Assembly (NCBI GenBank): GCA_018265615.1
Contig: JABLYX010000036.1
Coordinates: 1 to 50,345 of the forward strand
Direction of reading: 5' to 3'
DNA length: 50,345 nt
Origin: Lentisphaeria bacterium
GTDB taxonomy: Bacteria; Verrucomicrobiota; Lentisphaeria; Victivallales; Victivallaceae
In this document: positions 31,479 through 40,707 of the stretch, one piece after another
How positions within the stretch are numbered: position 1 is the first letter of the stretch
Layout: every line of letters begins with the position of its first letter
Program-made: the position numbers and the translations under genes
The notes under the pieces: generated by a model
What the model saw: only the letters and a program-made list of their open reading frames with translations
What the model was told of the DNA's origin: nothing
The model's database searches: none

Positions 31479-34400
31479 TCAGCGGAGCAGGTGATAACCG
31501 GCGAGGCCGCCGGGGAACGCCCCGTTGTCGGCTTTGAAGCGGAGAATCCCGTCATGCCACCGGGCCGGAATCTCTCCGACTGCGTCGCCCTGCATATTGA
31601 TCGCTTTCACGCGGCGCGGGCCGTCCGTGCGGAGCGAGATATCGACGGCGGCGCGGCGCAGCAGCAGCGGTGCGTGCCCGGTCTTCTCGAGGAGTTTGCG
31701 GTCCTGGTCGGCAAAACGGGTTCCGGTCGCCATGACGTCGGTCAGGTGCAGGATCACGACGGAGTTGCCGGCGGCGAGCGGGGTGTTGTCGAGTGAGATT
31801 GCGGCGAGCGTCTGGAAAGTGTCGGCGTTGGAGACGGTCAGTGTTCCGGAAGAGAGCGTCCCCTCCGCCAGGGTTACGCTTGCCGAGCGTTCCGTATCCG
31901 CCGTGAAACTCCCCGCTCTGGTATCGAGCTTCAGTTCGCCGGTCGAGCTGACGGCTTTGCCGGTTTCGCGGAACTGCTTCAGGAGCCTGGCGATATGCGG
32001 GTCGGTCACGCGGTCGAACGGCTTCACATCCGGCACGGGGCGGTCGTCGAAGGTCGCGCCGATCCGGGTGATGAGCCGCAGCGGGCGGATGGCCGGATAA
32101 CCGGAGTCGCGCCGTTCGGAGTAGAAGCTGCGCGGGATCGTGAAGCCGTATTTCTCCGGTGCGGTCCGGACGTCGCCGCGCAGGAAGAACGCCGCCGCGA
32201 TGCGGTCGGAGAGCTGCATGACGGGATCGTTCGCCGACTCGAAGACGACGATTCCCGGCTCGAGCCGGTTGATCCGGTCACGCGAGCTTGAAAAGTTGAA
32301 CCGGTAGAGTCCGCTCAGGTCCTGCAGCGCGGAGTATGCGCCGACCAGCGGGCCGTCCTCGGCCCGGAACCGGTTCGGGGCGCAGAGGTTGAATTCGGTG
32401 ATGAAGAACGGCTTGCCGTAAATGCGCCCGGGCACGAGATGTCCCGGCAGCGGCGCTTCGGCCGGAATCGTCGAGAGCTGGCTGTAGCTGTGCGGCAGCG
32501 CCCATGGGCGCTTCGGAAAAGCCGGGTGGTCATGATAGCCGTGGTCGTCGACGACATCGAACCGATCGCGCAGCAGCGTCGTCGCGCAATTGCCGTTGTA
32601 GTTGCAGCTGGTCAGCAGGAATTTCGCGCCGAGCTCCTCGCGGACGAAGCGGGTCATCTCCCCGAGATAAGCCGACTGGGTTTCGTGCAGGAAGCGGGCG
32701 AAATGGAGATTCCCGAAACCGGTGCGCATGTCGGTTATGCCGCGTTCGCGGCAATACTCCCCGAAGAGTTCGGTCAGGACGGATTTCAGGGGCTCGGAGT
32801 TCCAGACGTAGGAGAGCGTGTCTTCGTTCACGAGATTCACGAAAAGGATGGCGGGGTCCTCAGCCCAGCTCAGGCCGGTGTAGGGGTTCACGTGGCTCAT
32901 CCACCGTTTCGTGAAGGTCTTCCAGTTCTCGATTCCCTCTTTCGACAGGATCAGCGCCTGTTTGTGCGGGAGCGTCGGATATTTTTCGAGAATCGGCAGC
33001 TTGTCGCCGGGCTTGAGCCTGCGGCTCGTGTAGAGGTCGAAGGTGATGTAAATTCCGTTCTCCTTGAGCTTGGCAAAAAGGTAGTCGAGCTTGTCGAGCG
33101 CTTGCGGATTCAGCGTGACCGAGTCCGGCGCGGCGGGGTCGACGAGCCCGTCGTCATGATGGTGGAAGCGCACGGTGTTGATTCCATGCGAACGCAGGAA
33201 CCGCACGAGGCGCTCGGCTTCGGGCTTTTCGAGAAAGTTCGCCTGCTCGCAGATATTCGTGCCGTAGACGCGGAAGTGCTTCTTCGGCGCCTGCTCGAAG
33301 CCGATCGAACCGTCGGCGGCGGCGATGGCCCGTCCGTATTTCCCGGCCGGGGCCCCGTCCGCGCCGATAAAGGAGAAGTCGAGCGGACTGCCCGGCGTGA
33401 TATTACGCCGGTAATCGAGCCTGATCCATTGATCGTTTTCCGCCGCGACGAGCGGCTTCGGCACATGCGTCGGCAGGTGGACCGGCTGTCCGGTCAGCGT
33501 GACGCCGGCGACCATCCAGGCCGAGGCGGGATTGGCGCTGCGGAAACGGATGCGGCGCGGTTCACTGCCTCCGAGCGGGAACGTCGAGACATACAGTCCC
33601 ACCGGGACGCTCGGATTGTCCGACCGCCACGCGATTTTCGCATTCGGCAGGTCGGCCGGGTTCCACCAGTTGCCGCAGTCGTTCTCCCCCGTGACCGGAA
33701 TCGTCTCCACCCCGGTGTCGGCGTAGGTGATTTCGAGCTCCCCGATCTTGCCCGGCATGGTCCATGCCGAAGCGTGCAGCAGCGCGACGCCGCGCGCTTT
33801 TACCGGCGGGAGCGGCAGTTCCACTTCGGCAGGGGCGAAGCCGCGGTCGGCCCCGGCGATGACGATCGCGCCCGGCGTACTCTCCTTCGCCTCATCGACG
33901 ATGTCGAATTCAAGGTTGTTGAAACGGAATCGGCCCGGTTTCAACATCCGCAGGTCGTTGGAAGCGCCCTGATCGGTCCAGCCGCCCTGCCGGTCGTCCG
34001 CGATGTCGTCGCGGAACGAGCGGTTCGCCGCGCCCGCGAGGGGAACCGGAACCGAATACTGCGGCAGCCGTTCCGCTTCGAGTTCGAGCGGTTTTCCGCC
34101 GAACCAGAAGCGCAGGGCGAACGAATCCTTATTGAATTTACGGTCATCCTGCACGTAGATTGTGCCGTTTCCGCGGAAAATCAACTGCTCCCCGTCGGAA
34201 AGGCGCAGTACGGTTTCCGTGACGCCCGGCTTCAGGAGCAGCTCCATCTTCTCATATTTCGCGGGAAACACAAGCGTCTCCGCTCCGTCCTTCCCGGCGG
34301 TTCGGTATGTGAGCGAAGCCGCGGAGGCGGCCGGGATGGAGAGTTCGAGATACTGCAGGCCGACCTTTACCGTCGGCGGCGGGATGAGCTCGGTCCTGAG

Positions 34401-34688
34401 CCGGAAGCGGTTTTCCGCGAGCGGTGTCAGCACGCTCCGGCATTCGCCGTTTTCGGTCGCGTAATCGACCGGTGAGGCCATCGATACGGAGCCGTCGGCG
34501 GAACGGGCCGTTCCGGCAGCGGGGGCGATGCGACCGGCGCGCCAGTCGCCGTAGATCGAATTGACCCGGAAAGAGATTCCGTTCCACCGGAACGCTCCGG
34601 CATTTTCGAGTATCAGTTCCTCCGGCAGCCCGGCTGCGCCGGCAAGGAGAGTGGCTGCGGCGGAGACCGCGAGTAAGAGCTTTTTCAT
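31479..34688 (-). CDS. Large secreted clan GH-A (GH5-like) glycoside hydrolase
   Basis: A 1069-residue secreted enzyme. Signal peptide MKKLLLAVSAAATLLAGAAG, then about 400 residues of beta-sandwich domains, a TIM-barrel hydrolase domain from about 450 to 800 and a C-terminal beta domain. The barrel shows HGINTVRFHHHDDGLVD, DPAILFVNLVNED with the candidate acid/base Glu622, and KPFFITEFNLCAPN with the candidate nucleophile Glu765; 143 residues between them fits clan GH-A. GH5-type is the closest recognisable match; the substrate is unknown. The ATG at 34688 has AAGGA 7 nt upstream and overlaps the stop of the upstream prepilin-like gene by four bases, so synthesis of the two is coupled. Confidence 0.85.
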   Translation of the reverse strand: MKKLLLAVSAAATLLAGAAGLPEELILENAGAFRWNGISFRVNSIYGDWRAGRIAPAAGTARSADGSVSMASPVDYATENGECRSVLTPLAENRFRLRTELIPPPTVKVGLQYLELSIPAASAASLTYRTAGKDGAETLVFPAKYEKMELLLKPGVTETVLRLSDGEQLIFRGNGTIYVQDDRKFNKDSFALRFWFGGKPLELEAERLPQYSVPVPLAGAANRSFRDDIADDRQGGWTDQGASNDLRMLKPGRFRFNNLEFDIVDEAKESTPGAIVIAGADRGFAPAEVELPLPPVKARGVALLHASAWTMPGKIGELEITYADTGVETIPVTGENDCGNWWNPADLPNAKIAWRSDNPSVPVGLYVSTFPLGGSEPRRIRFRSANPASAWMVAGVTLTGQPVHLPTHVPKPLVAAENDQWIRLDYRRNITPGSPLDFSFIGADGAPAGKYGRAIAAADGSIGFEQAPKKHFRVYGTNICEQANFLEKPEAERLVRFLRSHGINTVRFHHHDDGLVDPAAPDSVTLNPQALDKLDYLFAKLKENGIYITFDLYTSRRLKPGDKLPILEKYPTLPHKQALILSKEGIENWKTFTKRWMSHVNPYTGLSWAEDPAILFVNLVNEDTLSYVWNSEPLKSVLTELFGEYCRERGITDMRTGFGNLHFARFLHETQSAYLGEMTRFVREELGAKFLLTSCNYNGNCATTLLRDRFDVVDDHGYHDHPAFPKRPWALPHSYSQLSTIPAEAPLPGHLVPGRIYGKPFFITEFNLCAPNRFRAEDGPLVGAYSALQDLSGLYRFNFSSSRDRINRLEPGIVVFESANDPVMQLSDRIAAAFFLRGDVRTAPEKYGFTIPRSFYSERRDSGYPAIRPLRLITRIGATFDDRPVPDVKPFDRVTDPHIARLLKQFRETGKAVSSTGELKLDTRAGSFTADTERSASVTLAEGTLSSGTLTVSNADTFQTLAAISLDNTPLAAGNSVVILHLTDVMATGTRFADQDRKLLEKTGHAPLLLRRAAVDISLRTDGPRRVKAINMQGDAVGEIPARWHDGILRFKADNGAFPGGLAGYHLLR

Positions 34689-35368
34689 TCCGCGTCCTTT
34701 CCCCACCAGAACGGGGTTTTGCGTTCTCCCGGGATATCGCTGCGCATGGTCAGGGCGGCGTGTCCGTCAAGGTAGAGAATCTGCGCGGAGTTCCCCGTGC
34801 CGTGGACGGTGAAGATATCGATGCTCGTTTCATTGACATGGTTGTTGTACCAGCTGTTCCAGCCGACGTCGCTGTAGGTTCCGTCTGAAGCGAGACAGAG
34901 CTTTGAGGGATACTTGAACTGATTGCTTTTGGCGAACTGGGTCTGATACCACGCGACCCGGTCGTTCATGCCGTAGTTCATGGTTCTGCCCTTCTTTGGG
35001 TGGAGCGCGGCATTTGCCTTGCAGTAGAAGCCGGTTTCGGCCAGTTTCACGGCCCGGGCGTCGCCGTCGGTTTCGCTGATGCCGTAATTGACCGCGAGGC
35101 GGTCGCGCCAGGTGATGACGCCGCCGTCGGTGGCGACCGCCGGGAGAAAACCGTCGGAGCTGTCCATATAGTTGTGGAATGCAAGCCCGAGCATCTTCAA
35201 ACTGGAGAGGCAGTCGGTCCTCCTGGCCCGGCTGCGCGCCTGGTTCAGAGCAGGCAGCAGCATTGCGGCAAGGATTGCGATGATCGCAATCACTACAAGC
35301 AATTCAATCAGTGTGAAGCGGCTTGACGGCTTGTGGCGCATGGGTTGTTTCCGGATGGGTTTGAGCAT
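34685..35368 (-). CDS. Prepilin-like H-X11-DG protein coupled to the GH5-like hydrolase
   Basis: A 227-residue protein with leader MLKPIRKQPMRHKPSSR before FTLIELLVVIAIIAILAAML and a C-terminal motif VHGTGNSAQILYLDGHAAL (His, eleven residues, Asp-Gly). AGGAG lies 8 nt before the ATG at 35368; the longer open frame upstream has no ribosome site. Its stop codon overlaps the ATG of the GH5-like hydrolase by four bases, the tightest pairing of a prepilin-like protein with an enzyme in the window. It follows the LacI gene by 128 bp, a gap that contains a GC-rich hairpin near 35451-35468. Confidence 0.92.
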   Translation of the reverse strand: MLKPIRKQPMRHKPSSRFTLIELLVVIAIIAILAAMLLPALNQARSRARRTDCLSSLKMLGLAFHNYMDSSDGFLPAVATDGGVITWRDRLAVNYGISETDGDARAVKLAETGFYCKANAALHPKKGRTMNYGMNDRVAWYQTQFAKSNQFKYPSKLCLASDGTYSDVGWNSWYNNHVNETSIDIFTVHGTGNSAQILYLDGHAALTMRSDIPGERKTPFWWGKDAE

Positions 35369-35496
35369 GGTATAACTCCTTTTTGATGAGTGAATTTTTC
35401 CGGTTTTCGGCGTTTGAGTTGCTTTCCCGGCGTCGCGTCTGCCGATGGGGGGATGCGTTCCCCCGCCCCTCATTCATGTCCCTGCGGAGACGCGGA

Positions 35497-36501
35497 TCAT
35501 CTGCCGTCCGATGCGGCCGCCACTGATTCGCGATGGACGAGCTTTCCCGGGATGCGGATCGAGCAGTCGAGATAATCGTCCGGGTTTTCAATCTTTCCGG
35601 CCATCACGCGCGCGGCGGCGGCCCCCATCTCCGCGCCCGGAACCGCCAGTGCGTCGAGCGGCGGAATCGTGAAGTTCTGAGACGGGACATCGTTGAATGT
35701 GATGACGCTGAGCTGTTTCGGTATATTGATCCCGTGCCGCCAGGCATGGAACAGAACCTGCCGGGCAATCTCGTCATTGTAGCAGACGATCGCGGTGACG
35801 TGCTGCTTCATCAGCTCGTCGAACTGCATTTCGAGCGGAGAGTATTTCCAGGGCTCGCTCTGAAACTGTTCGAGGCCGTATTCTTCGCAGAAGTCGGCAT
35901 AGCCGCGTTTGCGGTCGTTGAAGCTGTGGTGGTGGTTGCCGGGCTGGAATCCGTCGAGATATCCGATGCGCCGATGCCCGAATGAGTGCAGATGCTCCAT
36001 GATCAGGTGCATATTGGCGGTTTCGTCGCTCATGACCGCGCTGCCGGACTTGCCGCGGACGCCGTTGACCACGACGTACGGGATCCCGGCCTCCTCGATA
36101 TTCCTGAGCTGGCGCGGATAGATCACGTCGGGGATGATCAAACCGGCGACCCTCCACTCCGGGAGCGGATAATAGAGGTTCCGGATCGATTCGCAGGGGA
36201 CGAAGTTGAACGCATAGTTCAGCTTCGGCAGTTCGCGCGAGATGACGTCGACCGCATCGGAGACCGGGTTGGTGTGCCGCAGCAGGTTGCGGTCGTAAAA
36301 GAGGAAGGAGATCAGGTTGCTCTCCTTGCTGCGCAGCGAACTGAAAATCCGGTTCGGCGTATAGCCGTGCTTTTCGACGCGTTCGAGGATGCGCGCCCGC
36401 ACTTCCGGCTTGACCGTGAAATTCTTGCTGCAGCCGTTCAGGACCCGGCTCACGGTGGAGGGGGAGACCTTCAGCTCTTCGGCAATCTCTTTTAATGTCA
36501 T
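35497..36501 (-). CDS. LacI/GalR-family regulator of the GH5-like operon
   Basis: A 334-residue LacI protein. The helix-turn-helix is at the very N-terminus (MTLKEIAEELKVSPSTVSRV), followed by hinge and sensor (NLISFLFYDRNLLRHTNPVS, HSFGHRRIGYLDGFQPGNHH, VICYNDEIARQVL-type). GGAG lies 8-9 nt before the ATG. It precedes the prepilin-like gene and GH5-like hydrolase. Two matching operator-like palindromes 100 bp apart flank its promoter. Confidence 0.94.
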   Translation of the reverse strand: MTLKEIAEELKVSPSTVSRVLNGCSKNFTVKPEVRARILERVEKHGYTPNRIFSSLRSKESNLISFLFYDRNLLRHTNPVSDAVDVISRELPKLNYAFNFVPCESIRNLYYPLPEWRVAGLIIPDVIYPRQLRNIEEAGIPYVVVNGVRGKSGSAVMSDETANMHLIMEHLHSFGHRRIGYLDGFQPGNHHHSFNDRKRGYADFCEEYGLEQFQSEPWKYSPLEMQFDELMKQHVTAIVCYNDEIARQVLFHAWRHGINIPKQLSVITFNDVPSQNFTIPPLDALAVPGAEMGAAAARVMAGKIENPDDYLDCSIRIPGKLVHRESVAAASDGR

Positions 36502-36518
36502 GATTTTCTCCGAAATCT

Positions 36519-36633
36519 AGAAATCTGTTTGCTAGATTAATTATGACACACTCCATGCACAATGTCAAGTATAAAAACGAGAAAAGAATCCTTTTTCTGA
36601 ATATTCTCCGTAAAATCAAGAAAACAGATTTCT
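36519..36633 (-). promoter_or_regulatory. Promoter of LacI gene flanked by two operators
   Basis: On the minus strand TTGACA (36563-36568) and CATAAT (36540-36545) are 17 bp apart. AGAAATCTGTTTGCT (36519-36533) covers the expected start of transcription, and AGAAAACAGATTTCT (36619-36633), its inverted near-copy, lies exactly 100 bp upstream. Paired operators around a promoter suit repression by a DNA loop, as for LacI. Confidence 0.7.
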
Positions 36634-36684
36634 AAATATGCGCCCGGCGTCTGACGGTTCGTGCTCATTCCTCTTTCCGGGAAG

Positions 36685-38724
36685 TCAGTCGCGATTGCGC
36701 TTGTCGAGCATCTTGAAGATGTCGGCGAAGGCCTGGCGGACGGAATCCTCACTGGCGGGGCGGAGCAGATCTTCGGGGGCGGGGAATTCCGCGACGTCGT
36801 CGGTCAGCAGCTCGAGGAACGGCGAGGGGAGGGCCGGCTGCAGCATGCCGCGCTGCATACGGCGGGCGGCGCGGGTGATATAGAGCTGCTTGCGGGCGCG
36901 CGTGATGGCGACATAGAAGAGCCGGAGCTCCTCTTCTACCGATCCCTCTTCGATCGCGCGTTCGTGCGGGAAGATGTTCCGTTCGAGCGCGACGCAGAAG
37001 ACGACGGGGAATTCGAGCCCCTTCGAGGCATGCACGGTCAGCAGCGTGACGGCGTCGCCGTTGGTTTCATCCTCCTCGGTGCGGTCGTTCTCTTCGAGCA
37101 GCGCGAAGCTTTCAAGGTACGATTCAAGGGTCGGCGGCTCCGGCTGGCGCTGTTCGAACTGGGCGATGGCGTTGATGAATTCATCGACGTTTTCGCGCCG
37201 TTTCATCGAGTCATTCAGGTCCTTGTAGATGCGCTGGAGGCCGTCGAGGTAGCCGACGTCGCGCAGGAAGCTGATGATTTTCGCGGCGAGCCGGCCCGGC
37301 TCCCTGAATTGTTCGCGGTAGCTTTTGTATACTTCGTTGAGTTCCTTTGCGGCCTGTGCGGCTTTGGGAGGAAGCGCTTTCTGGAATTCCGGCAGGCCGA
37401 GCTGATCGATCATCGGGGTGTGCGCGGTTGCCCGGCCGATTTTGAGCTGGTCGACGGCTTTGGCGGCGAGCCCGCGCGGCGGGGTGCCGAGGATGCGCAG
37501 CAAGCTCTGGTCGTCGTGCGGGTTCACGATCAGCTTCAGGTACGAAACCGCGTCTTTGATTTCACGCCGTTTGTAGAACTCCTGGCCGCCGACGAGCCGG
37601 TACGGAATCTGGCTGCGGCGCATCGCCTGTTCGAGTTCGCGCGACAGGTGGTTGGAGCGGTAGAGGATCGCGAAGTCCCTGTAGGCAAAGCCATCGGAAC
37701 CGTGCAGCTGCTTGATCATCCCGGCGATGAAATCCGCCTCGGCCTCGCCGCCCGCGGTTTTGACGACCTGCACCTTTTCGCCTTCGCCGAGATTCGACCA
37801 GAGCTTCTTGTCGTGGCGGTTCGCGTTCGAGCCGATGACGGCGTTCGCGGCGTTCAGGATGCTCGAGGTCGAGCGGTAGTTCTGTTCGAGCTTGACGACT
37901 TTCGCGCCGGGAAAATGGTCCGGGAAGTTCAGGATGTTGCTGATGTCCGCGCCGCGCCACGAGTAGATGCTCTGATCGTCGTCGCCGACGACGCAGAGGT
38001 TGCAGCGGTCGCCGATCAACAGCTTCACGATCGTGAACTGCGCGGCGTTCGTGTCCTGGTATTCGTCGATCAGCAGATACCGGTAGCGCTCCTGATACTT
38101 CGCGAGCACGTCCGGGTGTTCGGTGAACAGCTTGTGCACGAGCAGGAGCATGTCGTCGAAATCGAGCGAATTCTGAAGCTCGAGCAGCTCCTGATAGTGT
38201 TCGTAGATGATCGCGCAGGTTTCTTCGTAGCCGTTGTCGGCGAAGCGTTTCGCATCCTTCGGGAAGAGCAGTTTGTTCTTCCATCTGCCGATCTGGGCCT
38301 GTACCTCCGCGAGCGGAAAGCCTTCCCGCGTGTTGCAGCCGGCCGCTCCGGCGGCCTGCTTCAGGAGCCCCTGCTGGTCGGAGTCGTCCGCGATGGTGAA
38401 GCCGGGCAGGTAGCCGAGCTTCGCGGCTTCGCGCCGCAGGATGCGGATGCAGAAGCTGTGGAAGGTTCCGAGCGTGACCCGGGATGAGACTTTCGGATCG
38501 ACGAGCTGTGCGAGGCGCTCGCGCATTTCACGCGCGGCCTTGTTCGTGAAGGTCATGCCGAGGATCTGTTCCGGCAGGATGCCGATCGAAAGCATATGCG
38601 CGATGCGGAAGGTGATCACGCGGGTTTTGCCGGTTCCGGCTCCGGCGAGCACGAGCACCGGGCCGTTCACGGTTCCGGCGGCGTCGGCCTGTTCCGGGTT
38701 CAACTGGGAAAGGAATTCGCTCAT
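36685..38724 (-). CDS. UvrD/Rep-family superfamily 1 DNA helicase
   Basis: A 679-residue ATP-dependent 3'-5' DNA helicase. Walker A is AGAGTGKT (residues 27-34). Later motifs include YLLIDEYQDTN, VVGDDDQSIYSWRGA, LEQNYRSTSSIL, LLTVHASKGLEFPVVF and LFYVAITRARKQLYI. Length and the short C-terminus fit Rep-like proteins better than full PcrA/UvrD, but I cannot separate these by eye. AGGAG precedes the ATG at 38724; the longer frame runs into truA. It is the last of the group hemW, truA, helicase on the minus strand. Confidence 0.93.
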   Translation of the reverse strand: MSEFLSQLNPEQADAAGTVNGPVLVLAGAGTGKTRVITFRIAHMLSIGILPEQILGMTFTNKAAREMRERLAQLVDPKVSSRVTLGTFHSFCIRILRREAAKLGYLPGFTIADDSDQQGLLKQAAGAAGCNTREGFPLAEVQAQIGRWKNKLLFPKDAKRFADNGYEETCAIIYEHYQELLELQNSLDFDDMLLLVHKLFTEHPDVLAKYQERYRYLLIDEYQDTNAAQFTIVKLLIGDRCNLCVVGDDDQSIYSWRGADISNILNFPDHFPGAKVVKLEQNYRSTSSILNAANAVIGSNANRHDKKLWSNLGEGEKVQVVKTAGGEAEADFIAGMIKQLHGSDGFAYRDFAILYRSNHLSRELEQAMRRSQIPYRLVGGQEFYKRREIKDAVSYLKLIVNPHDDQSLLRILGTPPRGLAAKAVDQLKIGRATAHTPMIDQLGLPEFQKALPPKAAQAAKELNEVYKSYREQFREPGRLAAKIISFLRDVGYLDGLQRIYKDLNDSMKRRENVDEFINAIAQFEQRQPEPPTLESYLESFALLEENDRTEEDETNGDAVTLLTVHASKGLEFPVVFCVALERNIFPHERAIEEGSVEEELRLFYVAITRARKQLYITRAARRMQRGMLQPALPSPFLELLTDDVAEFPAPEDLLRPASEDSVRQAFADIFKMLDKRNRD

Positions 38725-38804
38725 CCTGGGGTCTCCTCGAAGATATGAAAATGTTATCCCGGTACTATACCACAGAAAAGCGTTTTTTACCAGTTTGCGC
38801 GCCG

Positions 38805-39629
38805 TCAAAAACAGAACGGGAGCCCTTCGAGGCGGAAGTTCGCGCGTTCTTCTTCGGTGTAGAACACCTTCATCAGGAACAGCCCCTGCGGCGGTGCGGT
38901 TTCCGGGGCGGTCGAACGGTCGCACGCCTCGAGGATGCGCCTGACCGCTTCGGGGTTCAACTTGCCGGAGCCGGCCGCCTCAAGCGTTCCCATGAGGCAG
39001 CGGATCATCTTGTACAGAAAGCCGTTGCCGACAAATGTGCAGCAGCAGAACTGCCCGATTTCCTCAACGTCGATGCGGTAGATGGTCCGCACCGCTTCGT
39101 CGATCATGCTGCGCTCGACCACGAAGCTCGAATAGTCGTGGGTTCCGGTAAGCACTTCGGCGGCGGCGCGGATCTTTTCAACGTCCATGCGGTGGTACGG
39201 CACCCAGCTGCAGCGGTCGATGAAGGGCGACGGCGCGCCGAGGTTCAGCACGTAAGTGTACGCCTTGCCGAGCGCGTCATAGCGCGCGTGGAACTCGAGC
39301 GGGACCTCGCGGACCGTGCGGATCTTGATGTCGGACGGGAGCTGACGGTTCACCGCCCTCATGATCTTGTCGGGCGGGATGTCGGGGCGCACGGGCGTGA
39401 GGTAGCTGGCGGCGAACCGCTGGGCGTGAACCCCCGCATCGGTGCGGCTGCTGCCGATCAGGTGGATCGGGCGCCCCGCGTACATCTTCGTCAGGATCGT
39501 CTGGAGCACCTCCTGCACGGCGAGACAGTGCGGCTGGATCTGCCAGCCGCTGTAACCGCCGCCGTCGTAGGCGATTTCCAGCAGATACCGTTTGTACGGT
39601 TCGTAAGAGGTCTGTTCGAGTGAGCTCAT
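38805..39629 (-). CDS. truA: tRNA pseudouridine synthase A
   Basis: A 274-residue enzyme that makes pseudouridine at positions 38-40 of the tRNA anticodon arm. The catalytic Asp64 lies in GSSRTDAGVHA; other family motifs are YDGGGYSGWQ, HARYDALGKAYTY and FVGNGFLYKMIRCLMGTL. Its ATG overlaps the hemW stop codon by four bases (39626-39629), so the genes are translationally coupled. An 80-bp gap separates it from the helicase gene. Confidence 0.96.
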   Translation of the reverse strand: MSSLEQTSYEPYKRYLLEIAYDGGGYSGWQIQPHCLAVQEVLQTILTKMYAGRPIHLIGSSRTDAGVHAQRFAASYLTPVRPDIPPDKIMRAVNRQLPSDIKIRTVREVPLEFHARYDALGKAYTYVLNLGAPSPFIDRCSWVPYHRMDVEKIRAAAEVLTGTHDYSSFVVERSMIDEAVRTIYRIDVEEIGQFCCCTFVGNGFLYKMIRCLMGTLEAAGSGKLNPEAVRRILEACDRSTAPETAPPQGLFLMKVFYTEEERANFRLEGLPFCF

Positions 39630-40702
39630 AAAATCGTTTCCGCCACTGTGTTCCAGAAAAGCAATCCCGAGTCGCTTAATGTAATGCGTTCCGGCGAAAT
39701 GTCAAACCACTCCGGCAAAGTTTCCGCCGCGGCGCGTTCCGCGGCGGCGAGCCGCCGCTCCCACGGATCGGCGTTCGGGACCTGCGCCCAGAGCTGCGGC
39801 GTCCAGCCGCGCACGGTCCTCAGGTTCACAGCGAAGATTTCACCGAGCCGCTTCTCCGGCGGGATTTCGTCGAGCTCGGGGGCCTCCCCGCGCAGCCACG
39901 CTTCGAGCGGGGCGGGCCGGATGATCCGCCGTACTCCGTCGAAACCGGCGGCGGCCGGGCCGAATCCGCACAGCAGCCCGCCGCGCCAGACGTTCAGGTT
40001 ATGGCGGCACTCTCCGCCCGGCTTCGCATAGTTGCTGATCTCATAGCGCGGCAGGCCGCAGCCGCCCGCGAGATCCCACATCCGCGCGGCGTCGTCCTCG
40101 TCCGGAATCAGGCTGTCCGCGAGGCGCGCCCCCTCTTCCTGTGTGAGATTGTAGCAGGAGAGGTGGTCGATCCCGAGCGGGACGGCGCGCCCGAGATCCT
40201 GCCGGAAAGCGTCGGCGCTCTGCCCCGGAACCGCATAGATGAGGTCGCAGTTCCAGTGCGGGAAACGCGCTTCCGCCACAAGGTCGAGCGCATGTTCGAG
40301 CGCCCGCTGCGGGCAGTCGCGCCCGAGCGTTTCGCGGAGGCGCGGGTCGAACGACTGCACGCCGAGGCTCAACCGGTTGGCGAATGAGCGGATCAGCCCG
40401 GTTTTCGCTTCCGTCAGCGTCTCCGGGTTCGCCTCGATCGAAATTTCGGCTCCGGGCGCCGGGGTGAGCGCGTGCGCGATCATCGTGAACAGCCGTTCAA
40501 GCCGCCGTTCGTCGAACAGCGTCGGCGTGCCGCCGCCGATATAGACGGTTTCGCATGCGCCCTCCGGGGAAAAGGCGGCGAGCTCGCGTTCAAGACGGTC
40601 GAGATACGCATCCTGAACCTCTTCGGGGGGAGACGGTTCCGAGTAGAACGCGCAGTAGCCGCATTTCGAACGGCAGAACGGCACGTGAAAATAGTAGTTC
40701 AT
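39626..40702 (-). CDS. hemW: HemW-like radical SAM protein
   Basis: A 358-residue radical SAM protein of the HemW/coproporphyrinogen oxidase-like group. Cluster cysteines C10, C14 and C17 (FHVPFCRSKCGYCAF), GGGTPT for SAM binding, and SIEANPETLT. The HemW heme-binding motif HNxxYW is present as HNLNVW, with one change. HemW is regarded as a heme chaperone rather than a true CPO. It starts 5 bp after the LacI gene ends and overlaps truA. Confidence 0.9.
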   Translation of the reverse strand: MNYYFHVPFCRSKCGYCAFYSEPSPPEEVQDAYLDRLERELAAFSPEGACETVYIGGGTPTLFDERRLERLFTMIAHALTPAPGAEISIEANPETLTEAKTGLIRSFANRLSLGVQSFDPRLRETLGRDCPQRALEHALDLVAEARFPHWNCDLIYAVPGQSADAFRQDLGRAVPLGIDHLSCYNLTQEEGARLADSLIPDEDDAARMWDLAGGCGLPRYEISNYAKPGGECRHNLNVWRGGLLCGFGPAAAGFDGVRRIIRPAPLEAWLRGEAPELDEIPPEKRLGEIFAVNLRTVRGWTPQLWAQVPNADPWERRLAAAERAAAETLPEWFDISPERITLSDSGLLFWNTVAETIL

Positions 40703-40707
40703 GCTTC

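Noticed and set aside
32439..34475. A 678-codon open frame on the plus strand
   Set aside because: Shadow of the GH5-like hydrolase; no ribosome site or domain.
36661..38487. A 608-codon open frame on the plus strand
   Set aside because: Shadow of the UvrD/Rep helicase gene; composition is abnormal (runs of Val, Ala, Glu, Phe) and no motif is present.
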